Positions 16,171 to 25,143 of a stretch of 64,000 bases of DNA are shown piece by piece. The number at the start of each line of letters is the position of its first letter. Within the stretch, counting starts at the first letter, position 1. The translations under genes and the position numbers were made by a program. The stretch comes from Luteococcus japonicus (GTDB taxonomy: Bacteria; Actinomycetota; Actinomycetes; Propionibacteriales; Propionibacteriaceae). The DNA lies in the NCBI RefSeq assembly GCF_003752415.1, contig NZ_RKHG01000001.1, positions 1,674,001 through 1,738,000 of the forward strand, given 5' to 3'. The notes beneath the pieces were generated by a model. That model saw only the letters and a list, made by a program, of their open reading frames with translations. It did no database searches and was not told where the DNA came from.

Positions 16171-17556
16171 ATGTCTGCCACCAAGATCACCCGACGTGCC
16201 CTGTTCGGCGCCCTCGGCGCCTGCTCGCTCGCTGCCTGCCACGCGCCGGGCCAGGACCCGAGCCCGTCGCCATCCCCGGGTGGGAGCACTCCCGCCCCGT
16301 CCGCCAGCGGCTCACCAGCTGAGGTACCGGGCGGTGCCTCCCTGGAATTGTGGGCCGATGACAGCCGGTACCCGTCCGACTGGACGGCCGCCCTGTCCCG
16401 GCTGGCCGCGCAGCAGGCCCCACCGCTGCAGGTCCAGGTGAACACCACCAACCAGTTGGCCGCCTCCCTGCTGGAACGCTTCGCCGCCGGTGATCCACCG
16501 GCCGTCGTGGCCAATGGGGGTTCCGACCAACTCGGCGTCGGCCTGTTGGCGGAGCAGCTGGCGGACCTGTCCCCCATCCTGACCTCGACCACACCCGATG
16601 GCGCCATGCTGGGCCGCGTGCTGCGCCCCGGAACCACCGACGCCGGCATGGTGGGCGGCGTCCTGCGGCAGTTGCCCTATCTGTTCACCGTGCACGGGCT
16701 GTGGTACTCCTCGTCCCTGTTCGAGCAGCACCACTGGAGCGCACCGAGCACCTGGCCGGAACTCCTGGCCCTGGGCGAAAAGGCCGCCCGGGAGGAGATC
16801 CACCTCTTCTGCTGGGGGCGCGAGACCGCCACGGCCTACCTGCGCATGTGTCTGGCCAGCGCCGTCAAGCAGGGCGGCGACGAGGTCCGGCGTGCGTTGG
16901 ACCAGTTGGAGCCCAAGGCATGGAGCCAGCCAGAGGTCCAGTCGAGCCTGAAGGCCATGCATGAAGCCGTACGCGCGGGCCATGTGAAGCCCGGTGGCTC
17001 CCAGCGTTCCTGGGCCTCCGCGCTGCCGGCCTGGACCCAGGACCGCAGCGTTCTGATGGTGTCCAGCGGCTCCTGGCTGACGGCCCAGGCGGCCCCGGCG
17101 CCGGACTTCGGCCTGAGCCTCGTGCCCGATCCGTCTGTGGATGCCACACCGGCCCTGGGTCACTCTGCCCTGCACGCCATGCCGGAGGAGAACTACCTGG
17201 TGGCCCGGCAGTCCGATGACCCCGCGGCGGGCCGGGCCCTGGTGCTGGACGCCTTCGACCGTTCGGCCGCCCTGCGTTTCGCCCAGACGAACCAGGTGAT
17301 CCCCACCCGCACGGATGCCCTGCCTCCGGCACCGGGCCCGGTGCTGACCCGCCAGCTGGCGCTGGTCAAGGCAGCAGGCAAGGCCGTCTTCGGCTGGCGC
17401 TTCATTGACCACCACGGCACCAACCACGACCATCAAGCGCTGTGGAATGCCTTCCTGGAGGGCCGGATGGACGTCGCGACGCTCACCCGGGAATCGCAAC
17501 GGATCAGCGACCTCGTGGCCAGCGATCCGCAGCAGAGCCGCTATCCGGTTCGCTGA
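16171..17556 (+). CDS. Extracellular solute-binding lipoprotein (family 1 type)
   Basis: About 461 residues. The N terminus (TRRALFGALGACSLAACHA) combines a twin-Arg motif and a lipobox ending in Cys, followed by a Ser/Pro linker typical of exported lipoproteins. The body fits an ABC sugar-binding protein: VNTTNQLAASLLERFAAGDPPAVV, then LPYLFTVHGLWYSSSLFEQH and a later SVLMVSSGSWLTAQAAP. No permease or ATPase gene is adjacent, unusual for this family. It may act with transporters encoded elsewhere, such as via a shared ATPase. The upstream start is uncertain because no clear ribosome binding site is seen. Probable substrate is a carbohydrate, from family membership only. Confidence 0.75.
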   Translation: MSATKITRRALFGALGACSLAACHAPGQDPSPSPSPGGSTPAPSASGSPAEVPGGASLELWADDSRYPSDWTAALSRLAAQQAPPLQVQVNTTNQLAASLLERFAAGDPPAVVANGGSDQLGVGLLAEQLADLSPILTSTTPDGAMLGRVLRPGTTDAGMVGGVLRQLPYLFTVHGLWYSSSLFEQHHWSAPSTWPELLALGEKAAREEIHLFCWGRETATAYLRMCLASAVKQGGDEVRRALDQLEPKAWSQPEVQSSLKAMHEAVRAGHVKPGGSQRSWASALPAWTQDRSVLMVSSGSWLTAQAAPAPDFGLSLVPDPSVDATPALGHSALHAMPEENYLVARQSDDPAAGRALVLDAFDRSAALRFAQTNQVIPTRTDALPPAPGPVLTRQLALVKAAGKAVFGWRFIDHHGTNHDHQALWNAFLEGRMDVATLTRESQRISDLVASDPQQSRYPVR

Positions 17557-17566
17557 CTGGCTACCG

Positions 17567-17599
17567 GGAGAGATTGCCCACAGGTCTCTCTTTTCCCTG
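17567..17599 (+). terminator. Probable intrinsic terminator after the binding-protein gene
   Basis: An AGAGA/TCTCT stem with an 11-nt loop is followed by CTTTTCCC on the + strand, just after the stop at 17556. The stem is short, so confidence is moderate. Confidence 0.45.
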
Positions 17600-17667
17600 C
17601 GTCACTAGGTAGCATGCAAGTGAGGGCGTTGCCCCGAGCACGCCCCGGGCGCAAAGGAGCGTGCGTG

Positions 17668-18582
17668 ATGAGCACTGTTGACTACAGCGACCGCGTGGTC
17701 GTGGGTGTGGACGGCTCCGGCCAGTCCGCCATCGCCACCGAATGGGCCGCCCAGCGGGCCGAGCGCCTCGGCGTCGGGCTCACGATGCTGCTGGCGACGC
17801 CACCGCTGGTCGTTCCCACCAGCCGGGGCCACATGATGCGCGAGGGCGTCGAGCAGTTCGCCAAGCGCGTCGGCTCCGCGGCGCGTGAACGCCTGGACCA
17901 GGCGGCCGATGAGGCGGCTGCCAAGCATCCCGGTCTGGACATCGTCGCCCTCCTGCTGGAGGACTCCGAACCGGCGCTGGCCCTGGTGGAGGCCACCCGC
18001 ACCGCCCGCCTCACCGTGGTGGGCACCCGGGGCCTGGGCACCATCAAGGCGATGGCACTGGGAGCCGTGTCCCGCCACCTCATCTCCCACGCCCATGGCC
18101 CCGTCGTCGTGGTTCCCGAGACGGGCGTGGCCCGCGACGCACGGGCCGAGGGCACGGTGGCGGTCGGCGTCGACGACGAGGCCCACTCGTCGCAGACCCT
18201 GCAGGCCGCCATCAACGAGGCACAACTGCTGGGCGGCAAGCTGCTGGTGCTGCACTCCTGGGAGTACAGCCCGGTCAGCGTCGAGGGCATGCCGACGATG
18301 GACACCGAACTGTTCGCGAGCGTCCAGTCCACCTATGAGCAGGACCTGGCCGTCCTGGTGGCCGAGCAGGTGGGCTCGGACCACGCCTTCGAGGTCGAGG
18401 TCCGGGTCACCCTGGGTCACGCCGGCGAGGTGCTGACCCAGGCCTCCCATGAGGCGGAGTTGCTGGTGGTCGGGTCCCGCGGCCGCAGCGGCCTGGGTGG
18501 TCTGTTGCTGGGTTCGACGGCGGCACACGTGGCCCGCTCGTCGATCTGCCCGGTGCTGGTGGTCCCCAACCAGAAGAAGTAG
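17668..18582 (+). CDS. Tandem-domain universal stress protein
   Basis: A 304-residue cytoplasmic protein with two UspA domains (about 8-150 and 160-303). Each ends with the ATP-binding loop GxxG-x9-G(S/T): GTRGLGTIKAMALGAVS and GSRGRSGLGGLLLGST. The first strand of domain one reads VVVGVDGSGQSAIATEWA. Two-domain Usp proteins are common in actinobacteria and respond to hypoxia, nitric oxide or stationary phase. AAAGGAG sits 8 nt before the ATG at 17668; the GTG at 17665 is possible. It is convergent with the HerA-type gene, with a hairpin between. Confidence 0.9.
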   Translation: MSTVDYSDRVVVGVDGSGQSAIATEWAAQRAERLGVGLTMLLATPPLVVPTSRGHMMREGVEQFAKRVGSAARERLDQAADEAAAKHPGLDIVALLLEDSEPALALVEATRTARLTVVGTRGLGTIKAMALGAVSRHLISHAHGPVVVVPETGVARDARAEGTVAVGVDDEAHSSQTLQAAINEAQLLGGKLLVLHSWEYSPVSVEGMPTMDTELFASVQSTYEQDLAVLVAEQVGSDHAFEVEVRVTLGHAGEVLTQASHEAELLVVGSRGRSGLGGLLLGSTAAHVARSSICPVLVVPNQKK

Positions 18583-18590
18583 TTCCACAC

Positions 18591-18625
18591 GCTTCCCCAA
18601 GCCTGTCAAGGGGCTCGGGGGAAGG
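18591..18625. terminator. Hairpin between convergent usp and HerA-type genes
   Basis: CTTCCCC (18592-18598) pairs with GGGGAAG (18618-18624). The loop contains a degenerate copy of the dispersed CCTGTC-GAGG repeat seen at 47101. There is no T tract, so termination is likely but not certain. Confidence 0.4.
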
Positions 18626-18636
18626 CGTGCCCAGGA

Positions 18637-20211
18637 TCAGCGCCGGCCGGTCTTGAACAGGCCGCGCACGATTTCCCGGCCTGCCGAGCGAGCGAACTGC
18701 TTGAAGACGCTGGACCCGACGACCTGCTCCACGATGCCCTTCTCCTCGCGAGCTCGCCCGCGGGGGGCTGCGGCGCGCTCGGCGGCCGCCTGGGCCTTGT
18801 CCAGCTTGGCCTGCTCCTTGGCGGCGGCCTCTGCTGCAGCTGCGTCGGACGCGGCGGTGATCTTGGCGGACAGGATCTCGGTGGCGGACTCACGGTTCAC
18901 TGCGGTGCCGTACTTGGTCTGCAGTGGGCTGGAGGCGATGGCCGCCGTGACCTGGTCCGCGGGGGTGGGCGCCATCAGGCTCTGCGGGGCGCGCATCCGG
19001 GTCCAGGCGACGGGGGTCGGGGCGCCGTCGGGGTCCATCACGGTCACGATGGCCTCGCCGATCCCCAGCTGCTGCAGGGTCTCGGCCAGGTCGTAGTGGC
19101 TCTTGGGGAAGGTGGCGACGGTCTGCTTGAGCGCCTTGGCATCGTTGGGGGTGTGGGCCCGCAGCTGGTGCTGCACGCGGGAACCCAGCTGGGCCAGCAC
19201 CTCTTCGGGCACGTCCTTGGGGGTCTGGGTGACGAAGAAGACGCCCACTCCCTTGGACCGGATCAGCCGCACCGTCTGGGCGATGGCATCCAGGAAGGCA
19301 TCGCTGGCGCCGTCGAAGAGCAGGTGCGCCTCGTCGAAGAAGAAGACCAGCTTGGGCTTGTCGACGTCGCCCACCTCGGGCAGGTCGTGGAAGAGGTCCG
19401 CCAGCAGCCACATCAGGAAGGTGCTGAACAGCGCCGGCCGGTCCACCAGGTTCGGCAGTTCCAGCAGCGAGATGACGCCCCGGCCGTCGGGTGCCACGCG
19501 CAGCAGGTCATTGGAGTCGAACTCCGGCTCGCCGAAGAAGGTGTCGGCCCCCTGGCTGGACAGGGTGATGATCTCGCGCAGGATGACGCCGACGGTGGCG
19601 GCGGACAGTCCGCCGATGCCCTTCAGCTCGGCCTTGCCCTCGTCGCTGGTGAGCCAGGTGAGCAGCGTCTGCAGGTCCTCCAGGTCCAGCAGGCCCAGTC
19701 CCTTGGTGTCGGCGTAGTGGAAGACCAGGCCCAGCGAGCTCTCCTGGGTGTCGTTGAGGCCCAGCACCTTGCTCAGCAGGATGGGACCGAAGCTGTTGAC
19801 GGTGGCGCGCAGCGGGACACCCTGCCCCTGGCCGCCGAGGGCGTAGAACTCGACGGGATTGGCCGCGCCCACCCACTCCTGGCCGATGACCTGGGTCCGG
19901 AACAGCAGCTTGTCCGAACTCTGGCCGGCGCTGGCCAGGCCGGACAGGTCACCCTTGATGTCCGCCGCGAAGACCGGGACGCCGGCATTGCTGATCTGTT
20001 CCGCCATCAGCTGCAGGGTCTTGGTCTTGCCGGTGCCGGTGGCGCCGGCCACCAGGCCATGGCGGTTCAGCATGCTCAGCGGGATGCGGATCTTTGCGTC
20101 GGGGACCGGGATACCGTCGTCGGCCAGGACGCCGAGTTCGATCGCGGCCTCCTCGAAGGTGTAGCCCTTGGTGATGGTCTCGACGGGATTGCCGGATGCT
20201 GCGTCAGTCAT
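18637..20211 (-). CDS. HerA/DUF853-type ATPase (helicase-like)
   Basis: A 524-residue P-loop ATPase of the DUF853 (YjgR) group related to HerA/FtsK translocases. Walker A is GATGTGKT (56-63), Walker B lies in KLVFFFDEAHLLFDGA, and an Arg-finger region reads VRLIRSKGVGVFFVTQTPKDVPEEVLAQLGSR. A Lys/Ala/Glu-rich C-terminal segment (about 450-500) is likely a coiled coil. Family members occur alone in many bacteria without the NurA nuclease. None is adjacent here either, so a role in DNA transport or repair is inferred only from the fold. Start at 20211 has a TTGGAGC box 1-2 nt upstream, which is close; an upstream alternative (20229) has none. Confidence 0.85.
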   Translation of the reverse strand: MTDAASGNPVETITKGYTFEEAAIELGVLADDGIPVPDAKIRIPLSMLNRHGLVAGATGTGKTKTLQLMAEQISNAGVPVFAADIKGDLSGLASAGQSSDKLLFRTQVIGQEWVGAANPVEFYALGGQGQGVPLRATVNSFGPILLSKVLGLNDTQESSLGLVFHYADTKGLGLLDLEDLQTLLTWLTSDEGKAELKGIGGLSAATVGVILREIITLSSQGADTFFGEPEFDSNDLLRVAPDGRGVISLLELPNLVDRPALFSTFLMWLLADLFHDLPEVGDVDKPKLVFFFDEAHLLFDGASDAFLDAIAQTVRLIRSKGVGVFFVTQTPKDVPEEVLAQLGSRVQHQLRAHTPNDAKALKQTVATFPKSHYDLAETLQQLGIGEAIVTVMDPDGAPTPVAWTRMRAPQSLMAPTPADQVTAAIASSPLQTKYGTAVNRESATEILSAKITAASDAAAAEAAAKEQAKLDKAQAAAERAAAPRGRAREEKGIVEQVVGSSVFKQFARSAGREIVRGLFKTGRR

Positions 20212-20306
20212 GCTCCAAGCGTGGCACACGGCGGGGACAGTTTCGGTTCACGACGGCTGATTGACTTCTGGGGTGGTCGGTCCTGTCCGCGCGGGCCGGG
20301 TGCCGG

Positions 20307-20312
20307 TAGGCT
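20307..20312 (+). promoter_or_regulatory. TAGGCT -10 box before a leaderless gene
   Basis: TAGGCT ends 6 nt before the GTG at 20319. There is no ribosome binding site between, which supports leaderless translation from that GTG rather than from the ATG at 20316. Confidence 0.45.
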
Positions 20313-20318
20313 CGAATG

Positions 20319-20612
20319 GTGATCTTCAAGCGAGTTGGCGAGTCCCGTCCCTACCCGGACCATGGCTACGTGCAGAAGCAGTGGGCTGCCATCGCCCCGC
20401 ACCAGGTGCGGCTGGACGAGCTGGTGACCACCAAGCGCACCCTGGACCTCGAGGCCCTGCTCGAGGATGACTCCACCTTCTACGGGGACCTGTTCGCGCA
20501 CGTCGTGAGCTACCGCGGCGAACTCTACCTGGAGGACGGCCTGCACCGGGCACTGCGAGCCGCACTCCAGCAGCGCCAGACGATGCACGCCCGCGTGCTC
20601 GAACTGAAGTAG
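20319..20612 (+). CDS. Small conserved actinobacterial protein
   Basis: About 97 residues, starting (V/M)IFKRVGESRPYPDHGYV and containing QVRLDELVTTKRTLDLEALL then LYLEDGLHRALRAALQQR. I recognise this as a short protein conserved in actinobacteria, with a ParB/sulfiredoxin-like feel (the ...DGLHRALRA... segment resembles the GxHR box of ParB-like nuclease folds). No function is known to me. It is divergent from the HerA-type gene and 62 bp upstream of the LytR_C gene on the same strand. GTG 20319 is chosen over ATG 20316 because of the -10 position and because homologues, as I recall them, begin MIFK. Confidence 0.65.
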   Translation: MIFKRVGESRPYPDHGYVQKQWAAIAPHQVRLDELVTTKRTLDLEALLEDDSTFYGDLFAHVVSYRGELYLEDGLHRALRAALQQRQTMHARVLELK

Positions 20613-20674
20613 CGCCGCGTCTGAAGTAACATCATCCATCAGGCGGCAACCCCACTTCGACGTCAGGAGCAACA

Positions 20675-21181
20675 GTGCAGCGGTACGTGCGTCTGTTCGG
20701 CACACCCATCACACTGTTGGTGCTGATCGGCATCCTCATCTTCGGGGCTCGGTGGGGCTACAAGAATGTCGTCGCTCCCGCGCCGCCGCCGCCGCTGGTG
20801 CCCTGCACCAACCAGAACGTCGGCAAGGCCCTGAAGGTCAGCCAGGTGACGGTCAAGGTCTACAACGGCGGCACCAAGGCCGGTCTGGCCTCCACCGTCG
20901 CGGCCCAGCTGCGCGCGGTCGGCTTCAATGTCTCCAAGACCGGCAACACCGAGGTCGAGGTGAACCAGACCCAGATCATCGGCGCCGACGCCGACAATCC
21001 CGAGGTCAAGCTGGTGGCCGGCTTCTTCAAGGGCGCACAGGTCAAGGGCGACGGCCGCGTGGACCACTCCGTCGAGGTGCTCGTGGGCAACAAGGTGACC
21101 GGTTTCAACCGCTCCGCCCCGACGAGCATCCAGGTGAACAACCCGACGGTCTGCCTCCCCGCCCCCGTCGCCACCCCCTGA
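20675..21181 (+). CDS. Membrane-anchored LytR_C-domain protein
   Basis: A 168-residue protein with one N-terminal membrane anchor (TPITLLVLIGILIFGARWGY) and an outside LytR_C domain (about 50-145): VTVKVYNGGTKAGLASTVAAQLRAVGF, then KTGNTEVEVNQTQI and VEVLVGNKVTGF. LytR_C is usually fused to LCP enzymes, which attach teichoic or arabinogalactan polymers to peptidoglycan. Stand-alone versions like this are common in actinobacteria. A separate LCP protein lacking this domain is encoded at 50402-52033, so the two could work together at the wall; that is inference. The GTG start has CAGGAG 7 nt before it. Confidence 0.85.
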   Translation: MQRYVRLFGTPITLLVLIGILIFGARWGYKNVVAPAPPPPLVPCTNQNVGKALKVSQVTVKVYNGGTKAGLASTVAAQLRAVGFNVSKTGNTEVEVNQTQIIGADADNPEVKLVAGFFKGAQVKGDGRVDHSVEVLVGNKVTGFNRSAPTSIQVNNPTVCLPAPVATP

Positions 21182-21383
21182 CCTCTTCCCCGCCGCACCC
21201 GGCACGCACCGTTACCCGCGCCGATCCGAGTGGTGGGACTGTGGAGGTTTCCCGCCCAAAACCGAGAGCCGAAACCGGGATTTGAACCTTCACATCCCAT
21301 CAGGGGCAGCTCTGGGCTCTCAGTCTTCCCACACCCACCCAGACCGACGGGATGGCCCAGCGGGGCCCGACGCGTCCAGTGGC

Positions 21384-22880
21384 TCAGCTCCCGACGCCGT
21401 ACCAGCCGGCCAGACGCCCGCCGCGGCCGATCGCCGTCATCCGGCGCTCCACCTCCGGGCGGTGCTTCTCCGGTGTGACGATCAACAACTCGTCGCCGGT
21501 GCGCAGCCGGGTGTCTCCGTGTGGGGCGAAGGAATGCTGCCCGCGGATCAACAGCGAGACGACGGCATTGCGCGGTAGCCGAAGCTCACGCACCTGGACC
21601 CCGCCCAGTTGGGAGCCCTCGGGAATCTTGATCTGCAGGAGCTCGGCGGCGATCTTGTCCAGCGGTGCGGCCTCGATGTCGACGTCGCGCGCGGCATTCG
21701 GGTCGGCCAGCCCCAGCTTGCGGCCCACCCAGGGCAGGGTCGGGCCCTGCAGGCTGGTGAAGACGATCACGAAGACCAGGACGATGTCGAAGAGCATGTC
21801 CGCATGCGGCACCCGCGCCGACATCGGCACCGTCGCCAGGATGATCGGGACGGCACCGCGCAGACCCGCCCAGGAGACGAAGACCTGCTCGTTCCACGGC
21901 ACCCGGAACCAGACCAGGCACGCCATCACCGAGGCCGGACGGGCGACGAAGGTCAGGAAGAGGCCCGCCATGATCCCCGCCCAGGTGGCATGCCAGGTGA
22001 TGCGCCCCGGATTCGCCAGCAGGCCCAGCATCACGAACAGCCCGATCTGGGCGATCCACCCGATGCCCTCCGCGAAGGACCGGGTGGCGTGCCGGTGCGG
22101 CAGCTTGCCATTGCCCAGCACGACGGCACACACGTAGACCGCAGCGAAGCCGGAGACGTGCAGGGCCACGCCGGCACCGTAGGTGGCCACCGCCCATGCC
22201 ATGGAGGCCAGCGGATACAGGCCAGAGGAAGGCAGTGCGATGTGCCGCAGCACCGCGACGCCCAGGAAGCCCAGCGCGATGCCCATCAGCACGCCCCCGG
22301 CGAGCTCGCCCGCCACCAGGGCAAAAAGGCCCCAGGCGCCGCCGTGCGGGCTGTGTCCGAGCGCCAGCTGGGAAGCGGCGGCCACCAGTAGCACCGTGGG
22401 GGCGTCGTTCAGGCCGGACTCGGCCTCCAGGATGGCGCGCACCCGGCTTGGCAGCGGCACCCCGCGCAGCACGGCGAAGACGGCGGCAGAGTCCGTCGGC
22501 GCGGTCACGGCACCGAGCAGCAGGGCGACCGCCCAGGGCAGGTCCAGCACGAAGTGACCGAAGGCCGCCATCAGCACGATTCCGACGCCAATCCCCAGCG
22601 TCGCCAGGAGACCTGCCGCACCGATGGCGGGACGGATGTTGTCCCACTTCGTCGTGAAACCGCCCTCGGCCAGGATCAGCACCAGGGCAGCGAAACCCAG
22701 GCCGTGCGCCAGGTCCGCGTCGTTGAAGACAATCCCCAGCCCGTCTTTGCCCATGGCCATGCCGAGGAAGAGGAAGAGCAGCAAGGCGGGCAGCCCGAGC
22801 CGGGAACCCAGACGCGCCGCGAAGATGGCCACCAGTGAAACACCCGCCCCCATGAACAGGGCGAGGTCGATGGGTGCCAT
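21384..22880 (-). CDS. CPA1-type K+(Na+)/H+ antiporter with TrkA_C domain
   Basis: A 498-residue antiporter. About 12 helices (residues 5-390) contain the CPA motifs GAVTAPTDSAAVFAVLRGV and ESGLNDAPTVLLV, whose Asp residues bind the cation, and WAGLRGAVPIILAT. The C-terminal 100 residues hold a TrkA_C/RCK_C regulatory domain (LGGVQVRELRLPRNAVVSLL, TRLRTGDELLIVTPEKHRPE). This is the CvrA/NhaP2 layout, which expels K+ or Na+ under osmotic or alkaline stress. It is minus strand and divergent from the flippase gene with 259 bp between. Confidence 0.9.
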   Translation of the reverse strand: MAPIDLALFMGAGVSLVAIFAARLGSRLGLPALLLFLFLGMAMGKDGLGIVFNDADLAHGLGFAALVLILAEGGFTTKWDNIRPAIGAAGLLATLGIGVGIVLMAAFGHFVLDLPWAVALLLGAVTAPTDSAAVFAVLRGVPLPSRVRAILEAESGLNDAPTVLLVAAASQLALGHSPHGGAWGLFALVAGELAGGVLMGIALGFLGVAVLRHIALPSSGLYPLASMAWAVATYGAGVALHVSGFAAVYVCAVVLGNGKLPHRHATRSFAEGIGWIAQIGLFVMLGLLANPGRITWHATWAGIMAGLFLTFVARPASVMACLVWFRVPWNEQVFVSWAGLRGAVPIILATVPMSARVPHADMLFDIVLVFVIVFTSLQGPTLPWVGRKLGLADPNAARDVDIEAAPLDKIAAELLQIKIPEGSQLGGVQVRELRLPRNAVVSLLIRGQHSFAPHGDTRLRTGDELLIVTPEKHRPEVERRMTAIGRGGRLAGWYGVGS

Positions 22881-23139
22881 GGGGTCATTCTTTCAGACCC
22901 GGACAATGCCTGACCTTTTCTGGACATCAGCTGGAGGTTGGGCGAATCCACAGGATCGGCTTGGGCCGATCAGCACCGCTTCACGCATACTGAAGATTGC
23001 TGTGCGCCTCATCGGGGGGCGTGAGGGCAGTCATGGACGACGGGGACTCCACGGGAGCATGCACGCCCAGATTCCCTGTGCAGCCGCCTTTTTCGGGTGG
23101 CCGGGCATGACGCACGGGACGCTCGGGGAGGAAGTTGAC

Positions 23140-24810
23140 GTGGTTGATGGGGAGAATCTGGGGACAGTCACGCCGCGACGCGGCCAGCCGGACCCCGACG
23201 CGTTGGACCTGCCGTCTGAGAGCCAGTTCGACGTCGACGCCACCGCAGGTGCTCCCCGCGCAGCCGTCCCGGACCTCACCGACGGCACCGTGAGCACCCC
23301 CGAGAGGACCACCGCGGGTGATCCGGCCGAGGGCGAGAACCTCGGCGCCAAGGTGGCCTCCGGCGCCAAGTGGAGCATGCTCGGCAACATCATCACCCGC
23401 GCCGGGTCCCTGGTGATCGGCATCGTCGTCGCCAACATGGTGGGTGCGGAAGGCATCGGCGTCTTCGCCATTGCGATGACCGTGGGCCAGATGCTGCTCA
23501 CCTTCATCGACATGGGCCTGGGCACGGACCTCGTGCGTGGCACCGAGGAGGAGATGGAGCGCAAGGCGCCCACCATCGCCACCCTCGGCATGACCTTCTG
23601 CACGGCCGGCGCCGTCGCCCTCTTCCTCGGGGCCGGAGCCATCGCCAATGCCCTCGGCACCCCGGGCGCCACCGCCCTGCTGAAGGTCTACTCGCTGATG
23701 GTCTTCATCGGAGGCCTGGCGATCGTGCCGCAGGGCGTCCTGACCCGACGGATCGACCAGAAGAGCCTGGCCTTCGCCATCATGGCCAACTTCATCGTCG
23801 GCAATGCGCTGACCCTGGGCCTGCTCTTCGCCACCAGCATCGGCGTGCTGGCGCTGCCGATCGGTGCCGTGACCGGCATGGCCATCGAGGTGGCCCTGTT
23901 CTACGTCTTCGCCAAGCGCGGCCTGCGTTTCGGATGGGACCGCACCGTGATGCGCTCGGCGCTGGGCTTCGGCGCCCCGGTGGCCGGCTCCAATGTCCTG
24001 CAGGTGCTGCTGGGCAATGTGGACAAGCTGGTGGTGGCACCCATCCTGGGCCCCATGCGCCTGGGTCACTACACGATGGCCGCGAACATCTCGAACTGGC
24101 CGGTGAGCGTCTTCGGGCTGGTGGTGCGCTCCGTCGCAATGCCCGCCTTCGCGCACACCAAGCCCAAGGACCGGGACCCGGTGCTCACCCTGGGCTGCCA
24201 GCTGACCTGGCTGATCGCCTTCCCCATCGGCCTGATGCTCGCCTTGTTCGCGCACGACGTCATCCTGTTCGTGTACAACCCGGAGTTCGAGAAGTCGATC
24301 CCGTTGTTGGCCATCCTGGGCATCTACGGCGCCATCCGCGTCATGTTCGACACGCTGACCGGCTACCTGTACGCCCGCGGCAATTCCCGCGCGGTGCTGC
24401 AGGCCAATGTCGCCTGGGTGATCGTGCTCTTCGCCGCGACGTGGGTTGCCGCCCGCACCTGGGGAACCGAGGGCGCCGCCCTGGCCCAGGTCTTCACCGT
24501 GGTGGTCGTCGCGCTGCCCATCTTCCTGTGGTCAGCCCAGAAGACCGGCGCGAGCATCGTCGACATCCTCAAGAGCCTGCTGCCCGCCACCGTCGCGTGC
24601 ATCCCCGCAGCCGTGGTGAGCGTGCTGCTCTCTCGCTGGGTGGATTCTTTCCACTTCACCGGGAACCTGCGGCTCGACTCGATGATCGGCCTGGCCGTGG
24701 GTGGCCTGAGCTTCCTGGCGATCTACATCCCGCTGGTCCACAAGAAGGTGCGTGCGAGCATCGCGGCCATGCGCGCCCCCGTCGAGGAGCCGGAACCCGT
24801 CCTGCCCTGA
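23140..24810 (+). CDS. Polysaccharide flippase (Wzx/MOP superfamily)
   Basis: About 556 residues. The GTG at 23140 is chosen because GGGGAGGAAG lies 6 nt upstream. The first 75 residues are acidic and soluble, an unusually long cytoplasmic tail. From about residue 85 the protein has 12-14 helices (SGAKWSMLGNIITRAGSLVIGIVVANMVGAEGIGVFA) matching the Wzx/PST family that flips lipid-linked oligosaccharides. GNVDKLVVAPILGPMRLGHYTMAANI is a typical mid-protein segment. No glycosyltransferase genes are adjacent, so the substrate (exopolysaccharide or wall glycan) is unknown. It is followed directly by a short tandem repeat and a terminator. Confidence 0.8.
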   Translation: MVDGENLGTVTPRRGQPDPDALDLPSESQFDVDATAGAPRAAVPDLTDGTVSTPERTTAGDPAEGENLGAKVASGAKWSMLGNIITRAGSLVIGIVVANMVGAEGIGVFAIAMTVGQMLLTFIDMGLGTDLVRGTEEEMERKAPTIATLGMTFCTAGAVALFLGAGAIANALGTPGATALLKVYSLMVFIGGLAIVPQGVLTRRIDQKSLAFAIMANFIVGNALTLGLLFATSIGVLALPIGAVTGMAIEVALFYVFAKRGLRFGWDRTVMRSALGFGAPVAGSNVLQVLLGNVDKLVVAPILGPMRLGHYTMAANISNWPVSVFGLVVRSVAMPAFAHTKPKDRDPVLTLGCQLTWLIAFPIGLMLALFAHDVILFVYNPEFEKSIPLLAILGIYGAIRVMFDTLTGYLYARGNSRAVLQANVAWVIVLFAATWVAARTWGTEGAALAQVFTVVVVALPIFLWSAQKTGASIVDILKSLLPATVACIPAAVVSVLLSRWVDSFHFTGNLRLDSMIGLAVGGLSFLAIYIPLVHKKVRASIAAMRAPVEEPEPVLP

Positions 24811-24850
24811 ATGACACCGCAAAGAATGACACCGCAAAGAATGACACCGC
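24811..24850. repeat. 15-bp tandem repeat after the flippase stop codon
   Basis: ATGACACCGCAAAGA occurs twice in full (24811-24825, 24826-24840) and a third time in part (24841-24850). It begins at the base after the stop codon, so copy-number change would not alter the protein. Confidence 0.8.
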
Positions 24851-24861
24851 ACGGAAGAGAA

Positions 24862-24891
24862 GAAGGGCCCCGGAATGTTCCGAGGCCCTTC
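24862..24891. terminator. Bidirectional terminator between flippase and tRNA-Ser
   Basis: GAAGGGCC (24862-24869) pairs with GGCCCTTC (24884-24891) with an inner CGGAA/TTCCG. On the minus strand it is followed by TTCTTCTCTT, so it mainly serves the tRNA-Ser transcript, but it can also end the flippase message. Confidence 0.7.
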
Positions 24892-24896
24892 CATGA

Positions 24897-24984
24897 TGGC
24901 GGTGACGGAGGGATTTGAACCCTCGGTGGCTTTCACCACACTCGCTTTCGAGGCGAGCTCTTTCGGCCGCTCAGACACGTCACC
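24897..24984 (-). tRNA. tRNA-Ser(CGA)
   Basis: An 88-nt class II tRNA with a long variable arm. Acceptor GGTGACG pairs with CGTCACC, then G discriminator and an encoded CCA. Anticodon loop CTCGAAA gives CGA, which reads UCG codons. The T-arm contains GGTTCAAATCC. Confidence 0.95.
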
Positions 24985-25128
24985 GCGAAAAAGTGTGCCA
25001 CAGTTCACCGCGTGTTCGCCAATCGAGACGGAGCGACATTCGTCAGGCGGATCCCCCGATGCAGATTCGCGTGGGGTCTGGTGAGCGCGCCCACATCGCG
25101 CCAGTGCGTGCACGTCTCTCTGCCGGGT

Positions 25129-25143
25129 GCACCTCGCGACAGG
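25129..25143. repeat. Target-site duplication, left copy
   Basis: GCACCTCGCGACAGG lies directly before the left end of the insertion sequence and is repeated exactly at 26542-26556. Fifteen bp is within the range seen for IS481-family elements. Confidence 0.85.

Noticed and set aside
21262-21320. tRNA-like 3' fragment (T-loop-like GGTTCAAATCCCGG on the minus strand)
   Set aside because: The T-stem does not pair (GAAGG against CCCGG) and no acceptor, D-arm or anticodon arm can be built. At most a decayed remnant.
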